Shown piece after piece: positions 1 through 12,129 of a stretch of 64,000 bases of DNA (positions are counted from its first letter, which is position 1; the number at the start of each line of letters is the position of its first letter). This DNA comes from Mastigias papua (Eukaryota > Cnidaria > Scyphozoa > Rhizostomeae > Mastigiidae). The notes beneath the pieces are model-generated. The model was not told the origin of the DNA. It made no database searches and saw nothing but the letters and a program-made list of their open reading frames with translations. Position numbers and translations under genes: made by a program. The DNA lies in the NCBI GenBank assembly GCA_964019165.1, contig OZ025282.1, positions 9,892,229-9,956,228 of the forward strand, written 5' to 3'.

Positions 1-218
1 TATTATGCTGGTTTGTTCCAAATGCTCTAGTTCTTGGATAACTTGCTTGTGAAGATGATTTTGAAAACAGACAGGTTGGGCAACGGAGACCACAGTTGGT
101 CTGATATGTGGTTTGATTGCAAAATCTTTAAGTTGTCCTATAAATGGCCGGTCTTGCGCAAGTTGTTCAGTGAAGGGTAGCTGATGTGATGAGTGATGTA
201 CTGATATCTGCACGAGGC

Positions 219-1503
219 CTAAATTACTAAACTAAGCAAAGACCCATGATTATCTTTAAGGGCATGCACAATAGCAACGGTATTGGAAGTTGAAGTTGTA
301 AGAGTAGCGGAAAATTCCCCAGTGACAGGTAGAGGTATGTTGGATCCGTAGGTCAGGATTCGGGTAGGAAATGGCTCAAGGATGACAGGGTGAGTTTTGA
401 AGATATTGCTGAAGGCTTCTTCATCAATAATTTTAGAGGATGCCCCGGAATCGATAAGCATATGGACCGGAAATAATTTACTTTCACCTGTAAGCATGAA
501 AACTTGGAAGGAGTACAGTAGATTGGTTGCCTGTGGTAGCTTTGATAAAAGTTCATCATCTGAAGAGGTGTGTGTGTTCTCTTGAATGACATTGACTGCC
601 GGTCTGCACGACTTCGTATGTGGCAAGAATGGTTATGGAGACTTTTTATGGCTACGACAAACTTTAGACAAATGACCACGTTTCCCACAAGAATGACATG
701 TTTTATTCTGGGCCAGGCAGACGTTATTTATCTGATTCCAGGCATATCCACAATGGGAACAGAGCGTTGCACCTTTATTCTAAGCAGACTTGCTTGTGAC
801 AGAGGTTTGTAGTAGACGCTGTTGAATTTGCTAAGGATGTAAGAACATTTTGCAAAAGATATATGACCTTCCGTTTCAGAAGCCTATACATCACTAGCTT
901 CAAGGACTCGTAATTTAGATCATACGTCTTTTAACCTGAGAGTGTCTTCTTGAAGAGCTAATCTCCATAATCAAATGGAAAAGCAATTTTGTATAAGAGC
1001 AGCTTTGATTTCACCATCAACATCGTGAAATTCACAAGTGGAAGCGAGTTTACTAAGCCATGTAGTACATGAGCAACGGATTCCTCATCCTTTTCGGAAT
1101 CCGAACATGTATCAAAAATATCTTGAGTATGAAAGCCAGCTTGATAAAAGAGCAATGCTCGTTTCTGTTTTTCGTCTGTGATTCCAAGGGCAACTAAATA
1201 GGTTTCAAATCAACGTTTCCATACTTTCCATCGTTGACTGAGAGAGCTCTGACCACATAGAGAGTCAAATGAAGGAAGATGCTGAGATGAAATCGGGCGC
1301 TTGCCATAGCGGTTCACATTCTTGTCGCCATTATGTTGCTGATAATGTACAGTGTGCGTTTGACGGTGATGGTGCAGATTTGCCATACCTGGAGGCGACC
1401 GTACGCCTAGGTCTGAAACCGAGGCATAAAGCCTAGGCCTAATGTAGACTTCAAACTCAATACCACAAGACATTTTGATCTTTCCATTTTTCATCCAATC
1501 CAA
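219..1503 (-). pseudogene. Gypsy gag-protease, broken (unit a)
   Basis: On the minus strand, the gag starts near 1503 (a motif resembling RWKVWKR) and continues in another frame at 1155-958 with YQAGFHTQDIFDT, a metazoan gypsy gag signature. A CCHC zinc knuckle, CHSCGKRGHLSKVC, is encoded at ~700-658. The aspartic protease follows at 626-219 with the catalytic triplet in LIDSGAS. The segments lie in different frames with stops between them, so no polyprotein can be made. Confidence 0.8.
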
Positions 1504-1713
1504 TTGCTAACTCTAAATCATTACACACAGAGTACATATAATAACACAATACATGAAAAATGACAAATACATTGACAGACGCAATGCATTGCCCGGAGAG
1601 GGTGTTTACCTCGCATAATATAACCCCACATGAACGCAAGATTGCCACACGCAACATGACGGCTAACGAAACATAATACAACACAAAATATCCTCGCACA
1701 TAGAACACTATTA

Positions 1714-1858
1714 CGTTACAATAGACCAAGCGAAAAATAAAACTGTTGTCAATCGCTGCAATCAATCGTCTGGTTTAATTTATCGGAAATAACTGTATTT
1801 ACAAACATTATGTGACCACGTAAATTATTCTAATTTATTCATTTACTAAATATTACCA
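1714..1858 (-). repeat. 5' LTR of gypsy relic (unit a)
   Basis: About 145 bp, identical to the LTR at 24106-24250 and clearly similar to the 3' LTR at 19669-19812. It shares the block CTGCAATCAATC and an ACTAAATAT end. Confidence 0.75.
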
Positions 1859-2307
1859 GTTCAAATGAGCCTGGGTGTCGTTGTAAGAGTAGGCCGTCGC
1901 TTGTTTGAGTTTATTAGAGGATTTTTGATATCAAACTAAGCCTTTTAGGATTGTTTTGTCTCTACTTCTCTTGGCTCTCGGAGATCCTGTCACAATATAG
2001 CTAAAGTCAGCACTGAGATATCTTGAATTAGTAATTATTATGAAGCTTCAGTATGTAGATCTATGAATGAGTATTTCCTTCTTTTTCTCACCTTTCAAGA
2101 TCCATTCGTTTGCCATCTTGAAATAACTCAAGTAGTGCTTAATTCAAGGTGTTCTTTTTTGCGAAACAAAAGCAGCATTACTGTATCAGTTTGAAATGCA
2201 GGAGTAATTTTAAATCTAATCCATTAGTAGTAACGTAGAATTTGCCAAGGATTTACTTGGTCTTATTTCAATGGTGCTGTAGAAAAGCAAACTTTAAGGG
2301 GTATTAC

Positions 2308-5300
2308 CTTAGATATTCTGTTCGAATGTTTTGTACCATTCCTTTGAGTCAGCTCTCCAATCATGTTTTGCAATTCAAAATCTTTCTGAACATCTTTGTC
2401 TCTTGTATAGTACCTGTGTTACAATATATGTCGAAATAGATTAATACCGCCTCTTGAAGTGTAATATACAGGAGAGAACTTGAATTTGGAGGTCATTCTC
2501 TTGTTTGGTGGTTGTTAATGGTTATGATAAGTGTGTGTTTAACTTTCTCTGCTTTGATAATTTCAATATAGAACTCTGTTGACTACTCTTAGATCATAAA
2601 CAAGCGGTGTTATCGTAATAAACGGAATAAACGGGGACGCTGGAAAACTCTCAAATAGAATAAGCAAGTCCGTCAAAATAAGTGGGGGAGGGGTTGGAAA
2701 TTCCTCTGAATTTGTTCCAATCTGTTTTTATACAATGCCCCATAAAATTCCGAAAATGCTGCTACTTCATTATTTGGTCATGAGTACAACAATCGTAAGT
2801 CTACAGTATTGCTTACGCGTTGTGGTTTAGAAAATTCAAACTCAGTAACTTAACTTCTTTGCACGTTCATCTCAGATAATTGAAAATTTATTAATAAGCG
2901 GAGGATCCATTTAAGGGTGGAGAGTCGGAACTTTTTCCCATAAAAGTAAGTGGAGGACCGATTATTAGGAAACTAAGAGCACTCGCTTGTCTTATACATT
3001 AAGGAACTTTGCACTCCAGGAGAACTGAACTGTTTGACTATGCAGTCATGATATAAGATATAGCAAGATTACATCATTAGTACAAGCAAGAATGAAGCAA
3101 ATGGCATTAGCCATTTCCATAGAAGTTCTTGATTCAAGTGGAATTTGTACACTTACAGCCCGATCAATCTGTTGGCAAACCTTCGCAGAACACTGTTCGC
3201 CAACCTACCATCATCCCTATATGGGTAGTATGGGATCTGCCTTCTGTCGTCCATTCCTCGTCTCTATAATTAAGTTATACAGATAGTTACGTCATATGTG
3301 CAGTTCTAAGTATAAGGATGTAAGTAAAATATCTAATATCAAAACTCCTATCCACTAAATACGTATTTTTCCTTTTCACTTATTTTGTCCTGATTTAAAG
3401 AAGATATTGAATACAGATAGAAAACAAAAAAAAGTGAATTATTTCAAAGAAGTTTATTTGTTAACTGTAAAAGCAACTGCTAATGTTGGCCACATCCTTT
3501 CATCACAATGTAGAAATTTGTTACTCTCTCAATTCTTTTTCATTTATTTTTCTCCTAGAGTATTATAAAGATGAGTAGCCATCTATCTGTAATAGGCAAT
3601 ACTAATTCTGCTGTTCAAACATACGGAGAGTTAGTTAATCTGAGTAAAGTTTTAGAAAAAAGGAGCTTTGTGATTACTTTTAAGTTTACTTCAAGATCTA
3701 TATCATTCCAAACCATTTTTTTGTATCCTCTCAACAGTAGCTGGCTAGCACCTGCACTTCCATGGGAAAAAAGACTTCTAGTCGTTATATTTGATTGCAG
3801 CAATGTTGGAGTTCCATATACATTCACAGGTAGCAATCCACGGCAATGATACTGCAAGATTTGATGCAAGGGGTGAAGTTTTGATAAGTGCCTGTGCATT
3901 GAAATACATATAGGTTCCATTTTGAAGTGTGTCTTTAACAGGTGTTCAATCACTGAACTATAGAACATGTCACTTATCTGCAGCTCTGCCTTTGAATTTG
4001 CCCATTGGAGTCCATCTCTTGGTGTATAAACACGCCCAACTAGTTTTCGAAAAGAAAGCATTCATTTTTACATAGGTCTGTCACGAATCAGTTTGACTGA
4101 AGCTATTTACCTAACTGTCATACCTGGCAGACATTCCTACAGTTTTGGAGGAAGCAAATTTTATATGTAATCTAGTATTGAACTGAGTTTTAAAATACAC
4201 TAAAACGAATATTTCATACAATGAACACCGCATTCTCATTCGTTGAAGATTTCATCGGAACATTGTAAGCGCATGTTAACAGAATATTTCAGTTAAGGAT
4301 CAAGAGCGATGCGGCACATTGTAATCAATGCCTTGTATAAGTAATGGTTTTACGTAGGCATTCATCCAGCTCATGAAATATGCCAAATTTTCATACAATT
4401 TGCACTCTTTATGTGCAAAAGTCGCTTTGCTTCAATACATACATAGTAAATCTCGCTCTCAAATTTTTCCAATGCAGATTCCAAAATAGGGACTTGATAA
4501 ATCCATATGAGTTAAAAATTTGAATGAGGGTTGCAGTAATTTCAAGTTCGAAGAGGTTTCAACAATTATGCATCATTTTCAGTATTTTGTGATATGTGCT
4601 TACAATTACAAAATGTATTAACACTGTGGGTGAATTATTCTTTTGCTAATAAGTTTAAGTCTACTTACACATTTACCAATAGTGAAACATAAGCATAAAA
4701 GAAAATACGCTTTCAAAATTCCTTTCTTGTGAATGATCATGTTTTATGTAAAGGAAAACGCAGTGAAATTTAAACAATTATTGATACCTTTTGTGGGTTT
4801 ATTCTGTATGGCGACTGGCCTCAATCTCTTTTCAGGATCAACAGCAAACAGTGCAATCTGGGCTGGGTTGTTCTGCATTGTTCTACCTGGATTATACTTT
4901 GCTAAGAAGTCCGGCATATATTTAATGCCATCCATTTCTGGGTACTCAACCACATATACCTTGTTCTGTTCTATGGACTGGAAAATATTTTTGAGTGTTA
5001 AAAGTATTTTAGTATACTCGTAGATTTTAGTATACTCCCATTGAAAGGAGAAGTCAGAGTCGATGTCATTTGCAAGCCATTACTTTTCTCTAGCATGGCT
5101 ATTCATCTTTATTTTACTTTTTGAGTAAACTTCAATTTTTGCTAATGGCAGCTAGTACTCTAACGGTTTCGTTGCTTTAGCTTCTTATATGTCTCAACTT
5201 GCTCTTACAACCCAACTAGATGTCATGAAGCAGACTAGACTTCAATTCTAAAAGTTGTCAGCAACCTCCACGCTGTCTCATCCTTCAAACATTCACCTAG

Positions 5301-8300
5301 CATTTGGTAGTTCATGTAACATAGAACTCGAATGATGTATTGTATTGATTATATAACACCTTTTGACTAGATCTCCGAAGACTTTGCACTTCATTTAGCC
5401 TGGATAGTTTACTATTGCCGAGACATCAAGTACTTGGTACACAATACGTCTTCCACCTGCTCTGTGATCTACCTATTGATACACCATGTTATACAATGTA
5501 ATAAAGTATACCTCCTCAATCCAGTCATCTTTTGTTATCGCAGTAATAGCATCTTTCCAATCGAATTCCTGGTTTAGTCGAGTCATTAGATCATCATATT
5601 TGGTTCCCGATTCACCTGCAATAATGTTAAAGGAAGACACTTAGTAAGATTTACATGATGAATCGATCAAGCTAAGCATAGTGGCAATATAATGTGCTTC
5701 TATTACTTGTAGCACATTCGGAAACTATACGCAATCATAACTTCTCTAACAAACTATCTGGTTCTAAAACATTTGCAAAGTTTTCATTTGCATTCATCCA
5801 CTCCATGGATAGGATCTATTCAGATTTCCTTAAAGTATACAAAAGAAGTTGGAGACTCTTTTCAATTAGGTATATTTAGCAACATTGCGCAATACTCTTG
5901 CTTGCATACTTTGCTTGAAGATTGTAATACTTTCTATGAGATGCAATATGTAAAATAAAACAAATATTCAGCCACAGCGAGATTTGTTCATATCTTTTAA
6001 ATAGGGAATACATATAGAACTACTTATGTTTTTATCTAGATTAAGCTAGTAAGCAAGTTGGTATGTAAGTGAGCTAGTAGATAAGTAAGAATGTAACTAA
6101 AGCTTATTGTCCTTTGTTCATTCCATCCTAATAGCTGGCTATTCTTCACTCACCGACGGTCGACCAAAGTTAACTTTATATCATTCTATTGTCAAAACAT
6201 ATTGTTATTTATGCATACTTAAAACCCATGACATCATTTTCATACATGCATTTTTGCCGCATGTGAGGAGGGGCGCTTGCTATAAGATACGAATACCATG
6301 CATCCCCCTGCCATAGATTAAAACAGGAATCATATCTCATTGATAGCAAATTCTATGATGTTGGTACCAATAAAGTACAGTTCTGTAAAGTAAATAGTGA
6401 TATGCATATGATGCACATACCTTCAAGACAAACTTTTTTGATTGCCATAGGATTTAAACCCGCCAATCGTAGCTGCACAAAATAATCATCTTCCATGAAT
6501 CTCTCATCCTTTTCCAAGTTGATAAAATATCGATACGAACTGCTGGCATACTTAATGTGCTTATCACCATTTGCTCCTTTCTGTAAATGAATTGACATGC
6601 AATAGTACTAGCTACAAATATAAGCAAAGCAGCTGTGTTGTTCTTAAGCTCACCATGCCCTACTGTGTTTATGTGCATTATTCTTCACTTAGTGTTAGTT
6701 GACTATGTTCTGCTTATAGTCGAAAGGTCTGTAGATATAAAAAGAGGTTGAAAGAAATCGCTGGTATAATACTGGTGCTACTTTATAAAGAAACATGGTT
6801 GCTTAAAGAAAGAGAAAATGGATCCGGGAGACTACTGAATTACAGATACTGGACAGAGTATTAAGGGTGACAAGATTGGACAAGCTGCAAGAGATTAGAC
6901 ATGCCAATATGGAAATCACGACTGAAATGGTTCGGCCATCTGTTCCGTATACAGGTTGGTTATGCTGTAAAGCAGATAAGGAATACGAAGGTGGCCCGGA
7001 ATTAACCAGCCGAGAAACCACTAAAAGCTAAACAGAAACATGAGTGAAGGCGTGTAAATTACAAGACTAAAAAAGTCTGTTGCAGCAGATCAGTTATTTT
7101 ACAGGATAATGTTACAGAAGCTCTGTCATGGCAGAATGGCTGGAAGAGGACAAAGATTATTATAGCGATAATAATGATTATTTCTGATGATGCTGATGCT
7201 GATGCCGATGCCGATGCCGATGCCGATGCCGATGCCGATGCCGATGCCGATGCCGATGCCGATGCCGATGCCGATGCCGATGCCGATGCCGATGCCGATG
7301 CCGATGCTGATGCTGATGCTGATGATGATGCTGATGCTGATGTTGATGTTGATGCTGGTGCTGATGTTGATGCTGATGTTGATGCTGATGCTGATGTTGA
7401 TGTTGATGTTGATGCTGATGTTGATGCTGATGTTGATGTTGATGGTGATGATGATGATGCTGATGCTGATGTTGATGTTGATGCTGATGCTGATGTTGAT
7501 GCTGATGCTGTTGTTGATGCTGATGTTGATGCTGATGTTGATGGTGATGATGATGATAATGATGATGATGATAATAATAATACCGATGATGATGATTTTA
7601 ATGATGATGATGATGATGCTGATGATGATGGCGATTATGATGATGATGCTGATTATTATTATTAGTAGTAGTATGATTATAATGATTATGATGAGTATAG
7701 TAATGCACATTTTAATCATACCCGCATACCGGGTGAGTGGCCAAGTGGTTTGAGCGCTTGACTGCTGAGTAAAACATCGATGGTTCGAGTCAAACCCTTG
7801 AGTCGTACACGGGATGCTCGCCCACTGTCCACCCAGCAGCAAATGGTAACCTAGTGACAACACTAGGGAAGTTAAAGAAGACGAGGAACGGAACTGGTCA
7901 CCCTACCTCACTATGTCAACGGCTCAGGATAAGTGTCCCCTCTAATGAGCACTCCATTCAAGCTACGGAATCGTGCATGGGGCTCACCTTTACCTTTACC
8001 CACATGACCACAGCGAATAATGCAGTAATAATGTGATAATATAATGTTGAATTATTCATAGGCTAACCTTCCCTCGTCAACCTTGACAGTGTATTATATG
8101 GCGTTATTAAACACTTTTCCCCCTATAGTCACATTGAAACTGACTCATTGCTAGCTATAGTGACGTCTTTCAGACTTACAGCGATTAAGTTAGGCAATAT
8201 TGAACATCTCTATTTACCATTACACTGTCTCTGAAGTCCTTCACCAGTTTATTATAATCATCATAGCTGGAAAGGACAGACTTGGCATATTTCATCTTCG

Positions 8301-8590
8301 TAGCATTGAACGCCATACCCCTTGCATTTCCAAGCACTTTAAAGTACAAGTAGAACCATTTGCTATGAAAGCTATCTTTACTGAGGTAACCAAGAGCGGT
8401 CTTCTTTGGTTGATCAAGATGGGGAAATGGATAAATGTTCTGTGGTCCGGACATTTTATAAAATATTCGGTTCTTTGCTAATTCCTTTCCACGCACACTC
8501 TGACATACTTTGCTACTTCTTTGAGGAACTCCCACGAAGCACATCGCCTCTAAAAAATTGAAATGCGCAAAGTCTTTTGATACTTGAATT
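2308..8590 (-). CDS. Lipoxygenase LOX-A, 5' exons (gene cut by window start)
   Basis: Seven minus-strand exons are visible: ~8590-8218, 6580-6421, 5615-5512, 4977-4788, 4039-3690, 3263-3157 and 2413-2308. Each boundary is GT/AG and the phases join without a break. They encode the N-terminal and central lipoxygenase fold. Features seen are [18 protein letters not shown], the iron-ligand helix [15 protein letters not shown], and [10 protein letters not shown]. The remaining three exons should lie upstream of base 1, if the array continues there. The exact start of the first listed exon and any PLAT-domain exons further 5' are unresolved. See LOX-B for the full gene. Confidence 0.82.
6820..7165 (+). 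pseudogene. RTE-like LINE C-terminal remnant (unit a)
   Basis: The plus strand encodes [11 protein letters not shown] followed by a degraded region and LSWQNGWKR. This matches the WxGHxxR...Wr ending of many LINE endonuclease-RT ORFs. It runs directly into the GAT-rich tract at 7166, which looks like the microsatellite tail of the LINE. It lies in the first visible LOX intron. Confidence 0.55.
7166..7720 (+). repeat. GAT-rich microsatellite with (GATGCC)17 core (unit a)
   Basis: This ~550-bp tract is made of GAT, GCT, GTT and GCC triplets. A pure block of 17 GATGCC hexamers lies at 7201-7302. Long open frames encoding Asp-Ala, Met-Pro or Ile-Gly repeats cross it on both strands, but they are simple-repeat artefacts within a LOX intron. 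Confidence 0.95.
7728..8002 (+). mobile_element. tRNA-derived SINE (unit a)
   Basis: The head is tRNA-like: an A-box match TGGCCAAGTGGTTTGAGCG near 7738 and a B box GGTTCGAGTC at 7782-7791, spaced as in a Pol III promoter. The body contains GGAACTGGTCACCCTACCTC, and the end is TTTACCTTTACCC. Related copies occur on the minus strand at 12619-13175, 34975-35531 and 63228-63575, so this is a dispersed family. It sits in the first visible LOX intron, just after the GAT tract. Confidence 0.8.
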
Positions 8591-8602
8591 TCACGATTCA
8601 AT

Positions 8603-9800
8603 TCTATTTAAGCATTCAATTCTATACCAGCTCTAATATAGTATTCTGAGCTCATTTCGATTATACAAACCTACTTTAGATGTAGCTATTGATTAGCTAT
8701 GCATAAATCAATGCTTGATATTCCGTTACTTCTATAATCTCAGCTACTTATCCCTTTGGTTTTCAGTAAATAACATCAAAACAGTAGCATGCAGGCGCAG
8801 CATGATAAATACTTCTTCTGAAAACTAATTCATTCTAAATATTATATTTCCTGCTTATTTCCATATGATGTCTCGCGGAAAATAAATAAATGCATTTTAA
8901 CCAAGAAATGACAGAAAGAGACAGCTGCTGTAGGAAGATCTCTTTCCATATGCTAATCACTCCTCTAGTGCAACATTGTGCACTCTTGAAACAGTTGAAC
9001 GATGCTTGTAAAAGGAGAGGTTCCTTTTATTTCATACAGTTAAGAAAAGACAGTGTAGCTTTTAAGAAGTGAAACTCTGCAAGTTGATAGTTCTTCCATC
9101 ACAATATTTTCTCAGTATCTCTCTATCTTGGCAGCTTCCTAGGAGCGTATCTTAAAACTATAATTGATTGTTTATGATAGCCTAGAGGAAAACAGCAGAA
9201 GCATAGCTGAACCCCACCTACAGTTGACTTGTGGCCTAGTCTAGTTTGTAACTTCATTCCTTGCCTCTGGCTGATACTATGGCTTATCTTGATGCAATGT
9301 TAGCACACGTGAGTGATATGTCTTGATAAGTAATTGAGACAAGGCAATTTCTATGCTGGCTAGTCCCTCACGATTCTGACTACTTTTTTAAAAGTAGGTT
9401 TTGGTATTTAGAGTTTGAATGCAAGCTAAATTCAATACTAATGAGAATTCCACATACTTTTCTTGCCTTGCTTGCTAGTAGTTGTGCTGACCCCTATGAA
9501 TCTAAGAAAGAGAATTACATGTACAAATTATCATCCATGAAGTGATTGGTAATGGAACTCAGATTTACATGTTTAGCACTTTTGATTGATGCATGTACCT
9601 TTGATGTGAAATATTGCGTGATTGTGTGTTTATGACTTGTAATGTATGTGTGCAATTGACCCTGTGAATCTGTAATTTTGTCAATTTTAGGTGATGTCTC
9701 TATAATGGTCTGTTATAGTTGTGTTTGTCTCCGTATCCTGTAATTAATATTATGGTTACGTGTAGTAGACTTAGAGCCATGTATTCCGTTATGAATCAGA
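8603..9800. other. LOX 5' flank, nothing recognised (unit a)
   Basis: No element or coding domain was recognised here. By position it should contain the LOX promoter and any missing 5' exons; I could not identify a PLAT-domain exon, a TATA box or a start codon with support. The same sequence is at 30959-32156 and 53640-54837. Confidence 0.5.
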
Positions 9801-9803
9801 GTT

Positions 9804-9853
9804 CTTCACTACAGCATGAAAAAGTGGCACCGCTTTTTCGTGCTGTAGTGAAG
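9804..9853. other. 23-bp-stem hairpin with GCAC loop (unit a)
   Basis: The left arm 9804-9826 and right arm 9831-9853 pair along their full length with two G-U wobbles and a four-base loop. The bases next to the stem pair only partly. It could fold as a compact miRNA-like or palindromic structure. No known family is recognised. Confidence 0.75.
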
Positions 9854-9959
9854 TTCTGTAGTACCAACAGATTTACACGAATCAGAGTTCAAACAGCAAC
9901 ACGTCTCTTTCTTCAAGTCAACTGTGCGTTAAAAATTGGTGACATGAGACCATTACTGG

Positions 9960-10430
9960 TGCCATAGCCTCTACAGTCGTTCCTGATCGCTTTCATTTTG
10001 GTAGCCTTGAACATTTGACCGTTGTTCTGCCGCCAATGCTGGAATTACGCTTCTAGACGAATTCTCTGTCTTTTTACAAGACCTCGCTGCCACCTTTTAT
10101 AACTCACTGAAGGATGGGGATTAGGGTGCATATGAACACTTAACAGCCAGTTTGCATCGTAGCTTTATGCCCTCTATCAACCGCCAACAGCATTTCAAGG
10201 ATTTCCATGCTCAAGGATTGCACCCATTCGAGAGTCCCCCGCTCTTCATGTGGCGTCTCAAAAGACATTTTGCGCACTGTTGAGCCTGATCTCAGTGCTG
10301 ATGCTGTCGATGCCTTACTCCACCTTCAATTCATGTGCGGTCTTCCACAGCATTTACGGTTGATATGGCATATACCAATCGTCTATATTTTTAATAAGTA
10401 GGTAATTGTGGAATGGAATTTTCTGTAGGC
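9960..10430 (+). pseudogene. Gypsy-like gag remnant (unit a)
   Basis: The plus strand encodes, with frameshifts, LTASLHRSFMPSINRQQHF, then HPFESPPLFMWRLKRHFA and DALLHLQFMCGLPQHLRL. This order resembles the retrotransposon gag capsid of SURL/Mag-type gypsy elements. No protease or RT follows. Confidence 0.45.
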
Positions 10431-10639
10431 GGATTGACCCTGATGCAGGAGACCGTTGCCATTGAGATATCAGTAAAGCTGGTTGAAAACCAACTTTTCA
10501 CAAAGCCAGGCTACCTCAGGAAGAACAGAAAAGCACTAACTATGGCTCTGATACTTCAAGCAGCTTTCTAATACAAAGTTTAGGCTGAAAGACCATTGAT
10601 GAACTTCTCTCATTGTATTTCAAAGTCATGGTCTTCCAG

Positions 10640-11275
10640 CCTTTACATATTCAGGCTCCACAATATTTATATAGTCTTTCTCAATAAACTCTGAGTGTAC
10701 TTCACTGAACCTGAGAAACACGGCAAAAAGGGTACCAATGACCTCCTCCCAAAGTGGAAAAAATGCTCTTCATATCGTGGTACTAAATTACGGAATAATC
10801 TTACAAAAGAAGCTAAATAGGCACGCTCCCTATGTAGTTTTAAAGAACAGATTTGATTTTGGCAAATTTCTATATTCTCTTTACTTTTTACCATTTACTT
10901 TCTGCTACTGCTGTTAGTAAGTTTCTACTTTTGTATGTATTTAGATGGAGGACTTTTTGAAAATCAGCTTTAAGGCCGAAGGGTATCCCTCCTTAAATAT
11001 CTGAAATGAACAAATGAAGTGAAACTCCTGGAATTCGACCCGACACAAGATCTAGACAAAATGGTTCAAAATTGTTCCATGCTCTTGTCATCTTGCCTAA
11101 GTGCAAAGCCGCTTGTTCGGTCACTATTGAAGAGCCCTTGCGACAATCTACGCCTGCTGGCCCTGATGAGGAACGTCTAACCCGCTTAACTGCAAGGTGT
11201 ATAACCTGGCGGCTAATTGCCGTCATCTCGTTGTAGTTGTTGGTCGCAGTTCAGCCACAGCCCGTCATTGTTTTC
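10640..11275 (+). pseudogene. LINE coding remnants (unit a)
   Basis: Two plus-strand pieces. At ~10740-10990, SYRGTKLRNNLTKEAK and CSFKEQI resemble the C-terminus of CR1-type LINE RT proteins. At ~11040-11220, KLFHALVILPKCKAACS resembles an internal LINE ORF segment. Stops break both. They may come from different elements. Confidence 0.45.
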
Positions 11276-11880
11276 ATTATTATTATTATTATTATTATTA
11301 ACGAATCTTTATACAGGATTTTTCTACAGCATATCATATTTACACTAGGTACATATATATACTGTTATCACAGAAGTCCTGTTAAATAAATCAAAAAAGA
11401 AGGAAAATAAATCTAAGTGCCATAAGTTATAAGTAAGTGTTAAAATACTAATTTAATTACTTTTTAAAAGTTCTAAAGTCAGTTTCTTTCCTTGTGTTTT
11501 CGGGAAGTTCATTAAAAACTATAGCTCCTTGGTAATAGGTCGATTTCCGCGCTGCTTCCAACTTTATTTTAGGGATTTCTAATTTCGTTCCATTGCATCT
11601 TGTATTTGCGGTTGTTTTTCGTATCATGTAGTACTCCTTAAATTCACTACACATATCTTCATTATGTAGGCACTTGTGTACGAAGGTGCATAGTTGCTTC
11701 TTTTTGATGGATTCAGTTTTTGGCATTGTTTCGCTATTGCCAATTATCAATTGGGCTCTATCCTCAACTTTTTCGATTTTGCTCTTTATATGGGGTGGAG
11801 TTGAACCATAGAGTGACAGTGACCCATAAGTAAGAACAGGGACAATCATGGCCAGATATATCAGTTTGATTGTGGAGAGC
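11276..11880 (-). mobile_element. LINE 3' end with RT C-terminus and (AAT)n tail (unit a)
   Basis: The minus-strand ORF 11849-11457 (130 aa) continues upstream as STIKLIYLAMIVPVLTYGSL, a typical Jockey/CR1-like RT C-terminal domain. It runs on through TFVHKCLHNEDMCSEFKEYY and STYYQGAIVFNELPENTRKE to its stop. The 3' untranslated part ends in an (AAT)n tract at ~11276-11301, as expected for such LINEs. The 5' side is truncated near 11880, where another sequence begins. The ORF is open but is only the last part of the protein. Confidence 0.82.
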
Positions 11881-12120
11881 TATGCCACGTTGTGTGTTCA
11901 TGTGTCCTTCGTCGTGGAGAAAAGCGATGCACAGCATATGGTGGTTGGTTACACAAGCCCGATGTTTGTGCCAGCAACCTGTGTTCCTGCGACGAGGATC
12001 AAGACGACGAACAAGTGCCCTATATGGACAATAAAAATTCTTCTAATTGTAAATCACTTTTTGTAAACGTCAGCTGTGTACATTACCTCAATGACATCAG
12101 AAACTTGCCCTAGTATTCAT
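11881..12120 (+). other. Cys-rich coding-like relic (unit a)
   Basis: The plus-strand frame contains LRRGEKRCTAY followed by KPDVCASNLC. The Cys spacing loosely recalls the C-terminal zinc finger of PiggyBac-type transposases. The match is weak and there is no catalytic domain nearby. The same sequence is at 34237-34476 and 56918-57157. Confidence 0.25.
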
Positions 12121-12129
12121 CGACAACAA

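Larger units (their letters stand above)
1..1858 (-). mobile_element. Ty3/gypsy relic, 5' part (5' LTR, gag, protease, start of RT)
   Basis: This is the left-window remainder of the intronic gypsy element, read on the minus strand: 5' LTR 1858-1714, gag ~1503-640, protease 626-219 and the first RT residues. The remaining pol and the 3' LTR lie before base 1. Stops and frameshifts break every ORF. The complete element is described at 19669-24250. Confidence 0.85.

Noticed and set aside
3571..3849. 92-codon plus-strand ORF overlapping lipoxygenase exon 5
   Set aside because: It is the antisense shadow of an exon with clear family motifs and matching splice phases on the minus strand.
4733..5023. 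96-codon plus-strand ORF with hydrophobic segments
   Set aside because: It is antisense to lipoxygenase exon 4 (4977-4788).
7728..7800. A genuine tRNA gene at the SINE head
   Set aside because: A and B boxes are present, but the acceptor stem does not close and the sequence continues into the SINE body shared with other loci.
7126..7863. Long ORFs of Asp-Ala, Met-Pro or Ile-Gly repeats over the GAT tract (also at 29518-30219 and 52157-52900)
   Set aside because: They are open on both strands only because the tract is a stop-free triplet and hexamer repeat. The tract lies in a lipoxygenase intron and its length varies between copies.
11276..11305. (ATT)n as an independent microsatellite
   Set aside because: It lies exactly at the 3' end of a minus-strand LINE and is best read as that element's tail.
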